Shown: in pieces, positions 23,170 through 28,489 of the stretch | Layout: each line of letters begins with the position of its first letter | How positions within the stretch are numbered: position 1 is the stretch's first letter | NCBI GenBank assembly: GCA_023458095.1 | Contig: JAEXAS010000005.1 | Location: forward strand, 1 to 28,489 | DNA: 28,489 bases | Direction: 5' to 3' | Source: Actinomycetes bacterium | Lineage (GTDB): Bacteria > Actinomycetota > Actinomycetes > Propionibacteriales > Propionibacteriaceae | Translations under genes and position numbers: made by a program | Notes under the pieces: generated by a model | The model's input: only the letters and a program-made list of their open reading frames with translations | What the model was told of the DNA's origin: nothing | Database searches by the model: none

Positions 23170-24239
23170 GATTCAGATTCCTCCTCTGCTGAATAGCTAC
23201 GGCGGTGCGATTCAACTTCCTCGGTCAGCGATCCACCGAAGAAGATCGCATCCGGTGGAACGCTTTCGCCTACACCGAAGATTCGCCAGCCCTGTCGTGG
23301 ATCGAGGGTCAATGTCATGAACATATAGACATCAAGCTCGAGGGGCTTCCCATTACCCTCAACGCTCTTCCCCTCAAGTGTCTTGTCGCCCGAAAGCTTG
23401 ACGCGCGCGATGCGGGGTGCGGGGTAGTCGACCATCGACGTTGGTTGGAAGTCTGCGAGTTTAGTCCGCAGCGCGTCCCAGTCAGCGTTGTCCCAACCTG
23501 AAGCCTCTGGCGCGAGAAGCACGCGTAGATCATCGATCTCGGTCTCATCATCACGTAGACCGCTGAGGAATGTCAGCGCAATGAGCATTGGATTGAACAA
23601 GCTCTCCTGATTGCCAAGCTGCCGCTCGTCGCCTGGCCTCGACTTCTTCGACCAACGAAGGCCTTGTCGACTGACGTCTCGAAGCTCGCCGTTGATCTCT
23701 CGAAGCCAGTGCCGTCCCTTCGGGTCTGTGAAGGTGAGTGCCGCTTTCGGATACCAGCTGTCGGCGTGGGCAAGCAATGGAACTGAGATATCGAAGACCA
23801 GCTCCCTGCGCTGAGGAATCACGCTGATTGGTGCCGGAGCTGCTAGTGGGCCAAGCGGTGTCGAATCCCGCCCAACATGGACGTTGACCATTGCATTGAA
23901 GGCTGGCTCGTTCGACTCATTGGCGACGTGTAGGTGTGCGACCCGTTCATAGGACAAGCCGTCACTGCGAGGCTGATATTCGTCAGTAACCCAGGCAGAA
24001 ACGAAGCGAGCAGTTGCGTCCTTCTCCTGAGTCCAGGCACGTAGAGCCAAGACTAAGGCGACCAATGTCGCGCCCACGGTGCCAACGGCGGTGAGCACGG
24101 TCCAGAGGTCCCAGGTCAGCGACCAGGGCAGGGCATTGACCAGAACGAGCACGAGTGCGATGGCAGCCAGAACGAGCACGATAAGCCACAAGAACTGCAC
24201 CGCAACCCTCAGTCGCCTTCGCATTCGGCTCATGGTCAT
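23166..24239 (-). CDS. Two-helix membrane protein between hsdR and AAA+
   Basis: The product has 357 residues. A basic start (MTMSRMRRRLRV) leads into two hydrophobic helices (about 14-36 and 44-66), with RAWTQEKDATARF marking a cytoplasmic stalk. From about 80 a beta-rich domain follows: VAHLHVANESNEPAFNAMVNVHVG and RRELVFDISVPL resemble immunoglobulin- or C2-like sandwiches. The rest (about 200-357) is mixed, with a late YMFMTLTLDPRQGWRIFGVGE. No catalytic motif is seen and I cannot name a family. Start and stop overlap hsdR and the AAA+ gene by ATGA. The likely role is to place the operon's cytoplasmic proteins at the membrane; this is inference. Confidence 0.8.
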   Translation of the reverse strand: MTMSRMRRRLRVAVQFLWLIVLVLAAIALVLVLVNALPWSLTWDLWTVLTAVGTVGATLVALVLALRAWTQEKDATARFVSAWVTDEYQPRSDGLSYERVAHLHVANESNEPAFNAMVNVHVGRDSTPLGPLAAPAPISVIPQRRELVFDISVPLLAHADSWYPKAALTFTDPKGRHWLREINGELRDVSRQGLRWSKKSRPGDERQLGNQESLFNPMLIALTFLSGLRDDETEIDDLRVLLAPEASGWDNADWDALRTKLADFQPTSMVDYPAPRIARVKLSGDKTLEGKSVEGNGKPLELDVYMFMTLTLDPRQGWRIFGVGESVPPDAIFFGGSLTEEVESHRRSYSAEEESES

Positions 24240-27200
24240 TCGTCACCTCCAGAACCCAGCCCAAAGAACCGCTCAAAGAACTCGCCGAGCCGGCCAACCA
24301 CCCGCTTTTTCTTCTCACTGTGACCACCATCGGCGGTGAAGCGTGATGTTGGGGGTAAGAGCCTTGTGATCGCGGTTCCGGTCGAGGTGAGTTCCCCGTC
24401 ACGGAACGCGGCCTCAACGAACGCGCGCGCCTCGTCCGGTCGCAGGTTCTCCTCGGCGATGATCTGCTCCAACTCGGCTTCGCGGCGGGCGGCGATGTAG
24501 GTTTGCCACTCCTCGTCCACGGCGCCGTCGGCGGAGGCACGGTCGACGAAGTCCTCGATGAGGTCCTTTTTGTTGCGCAGGGTGGGGCTGGAGTCGATGG
24601 CGCGGGAGATCTCGGCGCGAATCTCCTTGTCGTCGCCGTCTCCGTGTTCGGCGCGGTACTTCTCGACCAGCATCAGGATGTAGTCGACGTTGATCTCGAC
24701 CTGCTTGATCAGCTCGATCTCGAAGACCACGTCGTCGTTGATCGATTCCTTTTCGACCTCGGTGGCGTTGCGGCGCTCGGCATAGAAGTCGAGGTAGATG
24801 CTGCGGTAGTCCTGGCCCTGGCGTTCAGTGAGAAGTGCGTTGCCGGCGAACTCATCGAAGGAGGTGAGGATGTTCTCCAGCCGCAGGATGGCACCGAACA
24901 GGGCGATGAACTCCTTCTGCAAAGCCTCGCCGACGATGGGCTTGCCCAGCGGGAAGGCCGTGAGCAGTTCGTCAACCTTCTTCGAGTACTCGGTGAAGTA
25001 GTGCCCATAGGGTTTCAGTAGGACGATTCCCTGGGCGTTCTTGTTGCCGAACAGCGCAATGGCGTCGTTGGTTGCCTCGTAGAGGTCGCGGAAGGTGACG
25101 ATGTTGCCGTAGGTCTTCACCGAGTTGAGGATGCGGTTGGTGCGCGAGTAGGCCTGAATCAGGCCGTGGGCGCGCAGGTTCTTGTCCACAAACAGGGTGT
25201 TCAAGGTGGTGGCATCAAAGCCGGTGAGGAACATGTTGACCACGATGACCATGTCGAGTTCACGGTTCTTCAGGCGCATCGAGAGGTCTTTGTAGTAGTT
25301 CTCGAACTTGTCCGAACTGGTGTCGTAGCTGGTGCCGAACATCTCGTTGTAATCCTGGATCGCATCCTCCAGGAAGGTCCGCGCATCGCTGCTGAGCGCT
25401 CCGGTGTCGAAACCTTCATCGTCGAGGATGTCGTCGACGGCCTCATTGGCGCCATAGGAGTAGATCAGCCCGATCTTCAGGCGTCGATCTGGGGTGAGGT
25501 CTTCCTGCTGAAGCTGGAAGGCGGTGTAATACCGGCGGGCCGCCTCAATGGAGGCCGTGGCGAAGATCGCGTTGAAGCCGCGCACCCGCTTGGCCTGCTT
25601 GATTTCCTCGGCTTGGCGACGGCTGCGCACCACGTCGGCCACGTTGGTCACCGCCGAGAACTGGTAGGTCGATGATCGCTTGGTCTTCTGCTCGAAGTGT
25701 TCCAAGGTGTATTCGACGATCTTGCTGATTCGCTGCGGGGCCAGCAGTGCCTGCTCGGTGTCGATGGCCGGCACCTTCTTGTCGACGACATTGCCGACTT
25801 GGATGGTGTTCACGTAGTCGACGTGGAAGGGCAGCACGTTCTTGTCGGTGATGGCGTCCACGATCGTGTAGGTGTGCAGCTTGTCGCCGAAAGCCTGTTC
25901 GGTAGTCTTCAGTTGCGGGTTGCCGCTGGTCGCGGCGTTGGTTGAGAAGATCGGCGTCCCGGTGAACCCGAACAGGTGGTAGCGCTTGAACGCCTTGGTG
26001 ATGGCGGTATGCATGTCGCCGAACTGGGAGCGGTGGCATTCGTCGAAGATGATCACCACATGGCCGCTGTAGACCTCATGCCCAGCGTTGGCCTTGATGA
26101 ACGTGGCCAGCTTCTGGATGGTGGTGATGATGATGCGGGCGGTCGGATCCTCAAGCTGCTTCTTCAACACCGCGGTGGAGGTGTTGGAGTTGGCCGCGCC
26201 CTTCTGGAATCGGTCGTATTCGCGCATGGTCTGGTAGTCCAGATCCTTGCGGTCAACCACGAACAGCACCTTGCTGACATCGCTGAGCCGGGACGCCAAC
26301 TGGGCGGTCTTGAAGCTGGTCAGCGTCTTGCCCGAGCCTGTGGTGTGCCACACGTAGCCACCAGCAGCGACGGTACCCAGGCGCTTGGAGTTGGTGGAGG
26401 TCTCGATGCGATTGAGAATGCGCTCGGTGGCCACGATTTGGTAGGGACGCATCACCAGCAGCATGCGATCAGCGGTGAGCACGCAGTACCGGGTGAGAAC
26501 GTTCAACAGCGAGTGCTTGGCGAAGAAGGTGCGGGCGAAGGCGGTCAGGTCTTGAATCGGCTTGTTGGACGCATCAGCCCACCACGAGGTGAACTCGAAG
26601 GTGTTGGAGGTCTTCTTGCCCTGCTTGGCCTTGTTGGCTTCCTTGATGTGCAGATCGCGCGTGGTGTTTGAGTAGTACTTGGTCAACGTCCCGTTGCTGA
26701 TCACGAACAACTGCACGTATTCGAACAGCCCAGCGTTCGCCCAGAAGCTGTCGCGCTGGTAGCGGTTGATCTGGTTGAACGCCTCGCGAATGTCCACCCC
26801 GCGCCGCTTCAGCTCGATGTGCACCAGCGGCAGCCCGTTCACCAGGATCGTCACGTCGTACCGGTTGGCGTACCGGCCGCCCGCTCCCGGAGCGCCCTTC
26901 GTCGTTCCCGGAGCTCCATCCCCGGACGCAGTCGGACCGCCCCCTGTTCCCTGAGCTTGTCGAAGGGTAATGCGGGCTTCGACAGGCTCAGCCAACGGGG
27001 ATTGGGTCTCAGCCAGCGGGGATTGGGATCCAGCCGGGCCCGCTGACGCAGGCACCTCATACTGGTTGATCACCTGCAGCCGGTTGTTGTGGATGTGGGT
27101 CTTGTCGATCAGCGTGATGTTCTTGGTAGACCCGTCGTCACGCTTGAGTAACTGAACGTGGTCTTCCTGAATCCGGACGGTCTTCTCCGCAATCCCGTCG

Positions 27201-27481
27201 TTGGCACTGGCGATGCAGGTCGCGAAGAACCGATCCCACTCAGCATCGCTGAACGTGATGTGGTTGAGGGCCTCCAACTGTGCGCGCAAATTGGCGATCA
27301 GGTCCGCCTCGGAGGTGATGGGCAGATACTCATAGGCTTGCGACTCAAGCAGCTTGATGAGTTCGCGCTCCAGGTCTGCCTCGGACTGATAACTCTGTGC
27401 GCTCTCGCCTTCCGAGACGTATTCAGTGACGACAGTGCTCTCGTTACTGGCTGCGATCAGGTCGTACCGAGTGCTGTTCAT
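24236..27481 (-). CDS. hsdR: Type I restriction enzyme R subunit with repeat-derived insert
   Basis: The product has 1081 residues, close to other HsdR proteins plus an insert. The N-terminal nuclease (HSDR_N) has the PD-(D/E)xK set Asp209, Glu223 and Lys225 in NRYDVTILVNGLPLVHIELK. The SF2 translocase has Walker A TTGSGKT (380-386), VVDRKDLDYQT, IITTIQKL, DECH (480-483), FGFTGTP, then MFLTGFDA and QAYSRTNR in the second RecA-like domain. A C-terminal helical region ends in Gly/Asp. Residues about 146-202 are Gly/Pro/Ala-rich and encoded by dispersed repeats (26945-27028), so the insert lies just before the catalytic Asp in what should be a surface loop. R subunits translocate and cut DNA at unmodified sites together with HsdM and HsdS, neither of which is in the window. 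The gene begins an ATGA-linked run with three further genes. Confidence 0.93.
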   Translation of the reverse strand: MNSTRYDLIAASNESTVVTEYVSEGESAQSYQSEADLERELIKLLESQAYEYLPITSEADLIANLRAQLEALNHITFSDAEWDRFFATCIASANDGIAEKTVRIQEDHVQLLKRDDGSTKNITLIDKTHIHNNRLQVINQYEVPASAGPAGSQSPLAETQSPLAEPVEARITLRQAQGTGGGPTASGDGAPGTTKGAPGAGGRYANRYDVTILVNGLPLVHIELKRRGVDIREAFNQINRYQRDSFWANAGLFEYVQLFVISNGTLTKYYSNTTRDLHIKEANKAKQGKKTSNTFEFTSWWADASNKPIQDLTAFARTFFAKHSLLNVLTRYCVLTADRMLLVMRPYQIVATERILNRIETSTNSKRLGTVAAGGYVWHTTGSGKTLTSFKTAQLASRLSDVSKVLFVVDRKDLDYQTMREYDRFQKGAANSNTSTAVLKKQLEDPTARIIITTIQKLATFIKANAGHEVYSGHVVIIFDECHRSQFGDMHTAITKAFKRYHLFGFTGTPIFSTNAATSGNPQLKTTEQAFGDKLHTYTIVDAITDKNVLPFHVDYVNTIQVGNVVDKKVPAIDTEQALLAPQRISKIVEYTLEHFEQKTKRSSTYQFSAVTNVADVVRSRRQAEEIKQAKRVRGFNAIFATASIEAARRYYTAFQLQQEDLTPDRRLKIGLIYSYGANEAVDDILDDEGFDTGALSSDARTFLEDAIQDYNEMFGTSYDTSSDKFENYYKDLSMRLKNRELDMVIVVNMFLTGFDATTLNTLFVDKNLRAHGLIQAYSRTNRILNSVKTYGNIVTFRDLYEATNDAIALFGNKNAQGIVLLKPYGHYFTEYSKKVDELLTAFPLGKPIVGEALQKEFIALFGAILRLENILTSFDEFAGNALLTERQGQDYRSIYLDFYAERRNATEVEKESINDDVVFEIELIKQVEINVDYILMLVEKYRAEHGDGDDKEIRAEISRAIDSSPTLRNKKDLIEDFVDRASADGAVDEEWQTYIAARREAELEQIIAEENLRPDEARAFVEAAFRDGELTSTGTAITRLLPPTSRFTADGGHSEKKKRVVGRLGEFFERFFGLGSGGDE
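26945..27028 (-). repeat. Dispersed palindromic repeat plus 21 bp tandem inside hsdR
   Basis: CCCTGAGCTTGTCGAAGGG (26949-26967) and GGCTTCGACAGGCTCAGCC (26975-26993) are the two arms of the repeat also seen at 1255-1308, which share all but single bases. The right arm overlaps a tandem pair of 21 bp units (26987-27007 and 27008-27028) that differ at two positions. Translated on the minus strand they give SQSPLAETQSPLAEPVEA and ITLRQAQGT, and the frame stays open. Confidence 0.8.
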
Positions 27482-27543
27482 CGAATCTCCAGATCTGTGC
27501 GGCTGCAGCGATTCTGTTGCCTGGTGGCGAATGTGTCAGCCAC
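27478..27543 (-). CDS. Possible 21-residue leader ORF before hsdR
   Basis: A GTG at 27543 has an AAGGAG site 4 bp upstream (27548-27553) and opens a 21-codon frame (VADTFATRQQNRCSRTDLEIR) whose TGA overlaps the hsdR ATG as ATGA. The hsdR start also has its own GGAG (about 27490). The same frame is open back to the stop of the upstream membrane-protein gene (27598), so it may alternatively be a lost C-terminal extension of that gene. The product is too short to recognise. Its likely role, if translated, is coupling. Confidence 0.4.
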   Translation of the reverse strand: MADTFATRQQNRCSRTDLEIR

Positions 27544-27597
27544 GGATCTCCTTCGAGGTCTTCTGATGAACTGCATTTGTTGGCCCAGTGCGGCAGC

Positions 27598-28329
27598 TCA
27601 GTCGCGCTGAATTCGGGTGTTCAGCCAATTCGCGATGTCTGGTGCACTATGTCCCATCAGGCGGGTGTCAACGCCGATCACGCTATCGCGTGGTGAATCG
27701 CCTCGCCACAATCGTGGGCAGAGGCGCCGTTCGACGTGGGTGGTTTGAATGACCAGGGTATCCCTGGTGCCCACAACTGTGGTGAGTTGGTCTAGTCGGG
27801 CGCGCTCGTTGCCCCAACGTGTTTGGTGAATGAGATCGGTCGGGGTTATCCATAGGCCCTCGACATGCTTTTGGCGGCCGATATACAAGTAGAGGCGAAC
27901 CGCCAACCAGGACGCCGCGATGATGAGCAACAGTGACCACGGAAGCCATTGGCCACCTGAGCTGAGATCAAGTGCCAGCAGGGCAAGGCACAAGGCGATC
28001 AGGGTGACGTCGACGAATCGTGAGTGCCACGATTCGACAGGCCACGACGTGACTCCGACAGCCTCGCGATTCTCTACGAATCCGTGGTGAATCACAGGAT
28101 GGCGCTTGGTCGCCAGCGTTGCCGTGGCCAGGGCAACGAGGCCGATCGCATTAGCCAACGCGAACCACGCCAAGGCATAGACCGCCCCGTGGGCATCTGG
28201 CACCTGCCGACGGATGCCAATGAACGCAACGCCGGCGACTGCGGCAATCAGTAGTTCCGCACTGGCAGCGAGAATTCGACGGGCTAGTGGGCGTTCATGG
28301 GGCGCGACGATCGCAGTTTGCGGGCTCAC
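27598..28329 (-). CDS. Four-helix membrane protein with PH-like tail
   Basis: The product has 243 residues from GTG at 28329, which overlaps the stop of the 45-residue ORF (GTGA). There are four hydrophobic helices in two pairs (about 18-38, 49-73, 105-123 and 128-149), with a soluble loop HPVIHHGFVENREAVGVTSW between the pairs. The C-terminal approximately 90 residues read HVEGLWITPTDLIHQTRWGNERARLDQLTTVVGT, which has the strand-turn-strand and W/L-D-x-L pattern of a bacterial PH-like domain. The function is unknown; the domain may bind lipid or protein at the inner face of the membrane. It shares a strand and probably a transcript with hsdR, 116 bp upstream of it. Confidence 0.72.
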   Translation of the reverse strand: MSPQTAIVAPHERPLARRILAASAELLIAAVAGVAFIGIRRQVPDAHGAVYALAWFALANAIGLVALATATLATKRHPVIHHGFVENREAVGVTSWPVESWHSRFVDVTLIALCLALLALDLSSGGQWLPWSLLLIIAASWLAVRLYLYIGRQKHVEGLWITPTDLIHQTRWGNERARLDQLTTVVGTRDTLVIQTTHVERRLCPRLWRGDSPRDSVIGVDTRLMGHSAPDIANWLNTRIQRD

Positions 28330-28463
28330 CTGGTGCCGTCACCTCCGGGCTTCGGAACAGCGACGATGCATGGAGGTGAATCTTCGAGCGTCGCGATTCG
28401 GCGCTGAATGACGCGTCCAGCATGGGGGTGTTCTTGGAGCCAGGTGTTCCTCGCCGTCGTCAT
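28326..28463 (-). CDS. 45-residue small ORF of the hsdR operon
   Basis: ATG at 28463 with AAGGAG about 10 bp upstream (28473-28478). The frame runs for 45 codons and overlaps its neighbours at both ends: ATGA with the upstream partial gene and GTGA with the membrane-protein gene. The product (MTTARNTWLQEHPHAG, a short helix VIQRRIATLED, then CIVAVPKPGG) is basic with no membrane segment or signal. Overlaps on both sides make it very likely to be translated. No family recognised. Confidence 0.6.
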   Translation of the reverse strand: MTTARNTWLQEHPHAGRVIQRRIATLEDSPPCIVAVPKPGGDGTR

Positions 28464-28489
28464 TCCTCAAGCTCCTTGAAGGTCAGCAA
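28460..28489 (-). CDS. C-terminal tail of an upstream gene (partial)
   Basis: Only the last nine codons and the stop are inside the window: LLTFKELEE then TGA, in frame and overlapping the next ATG as ATGA. The identity cannot be judged. By position in front of an hsdR operon, a restriction-modification gene such as hsdM or hsdS, or another accessory gene, is possible. Confidence 0.5.
   Translation of the reverse strand: MLTFKELEE

Noticed and set aside
24236..27481. HsdR as an inactive pseudogene because of its repeat insertion
   Set aside because: The frame is open throughout, and the nuclease triad, Walker A, DECH and later helicase motifs are all intact. The insert sits before the catalytic Asp in a position compatible with a loop.
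1..28489. tRNA, rRNA, riboswitch or integrase signatures along the window
   Set aside because: Reading the gaps between genes showed no cloverleaf-like segment, CCA-ended element, recombinase motif or known riboswitch core. By-eye reading cannot fully exclude a small RNA.

Overview
This window reads as chromosomal DNA of a high-GC Gram-positive bacterium (Actinomycetota). Supporting signs are strongly G/C-biased third codon positions, GTG starts beside ATG, lipoproteins with LxGC lipoboxes, an actinobacterial secreted protein family with a WLWTD...MGD signature, a DhaS-type TetR regulator, a VldE/ARB_07466-like secreted hydrolase, and scattered copies of two palindromic repeats that are common in actinobacterial genomes. 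A propionibacterial relative is plausible, but the genus cannot be fixed by eye. I saw no rRNA, tRNA, CRISPR array, transposase or integrase.

Layout. (1) 1-1113, minus: a lipoprotein and a coupled secreted protein that runs off the left edge. (2) 1255-1375: repeats. (3) 1388-3131: a TetR regulator divergent from an eight-helix DUF5692-type membrane protein, with palindromes between them and a stem-loop behind the second gene. (4) 3169-3660: a small PH-like membrane protein. (5) 3864-11372: a complete sugar uptake and catabolism locus. A SorC-type regulator and a ribulose-phosphate-3-epimerase-like enzyme lie on the minus strand. Divergent from them are a ribose-type ABC importer (permease, binding protein, double ATPase), a KdsD-like SIS isomerase without CBS domains and an FGGY sugar kinase. 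(6) 11383-12816, minus: a PQQ-propeller lipoprotein.

(7) 13178-15459: a 612-residue coiled-coil protein of unknown function, convergent with an excisionase-type antitoxin that has no PIN toxin beside it. (8) 15646-20451: recQ, a repeat cluster, a membrane protein with an MmpS-like exported domain, a small secreted protein, a decayed copy of the recQ 3' end, and a secreted M15-like hydrolase with repeated Ig-like domains. (9) 20585-28489, minus: a tightly overlapping operon. In transcription order it holds the tail of an unknown gene, a 45-residue ORF, a four-helix PH-like membrane protein, a tiny leader ORF, a type I restriction R subunit (hsdR), a two-helix membrane protein, a single-ring AAA+ ATPase and a DUF6414-type protein. 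No hsdM or hsdS lies inside the window, although they may lie beyond the right edge.

The strongest candidate for an undescribed system is block 9: an HsdR motor-nuclease fused by ATGA overlaps to a membrane protein, an AAA+ ATPase and a DUF6414 protein. Its GC content appears lower than that of the housekeeping genes in the AAA+/DUF6414 part. The second candidate is the coiled-coil protein with an orphan antitoxin, and the third is the sugar pathway with an unusual set of enzymes. All functional assignments come from reading motifs by eye; no database search was run.
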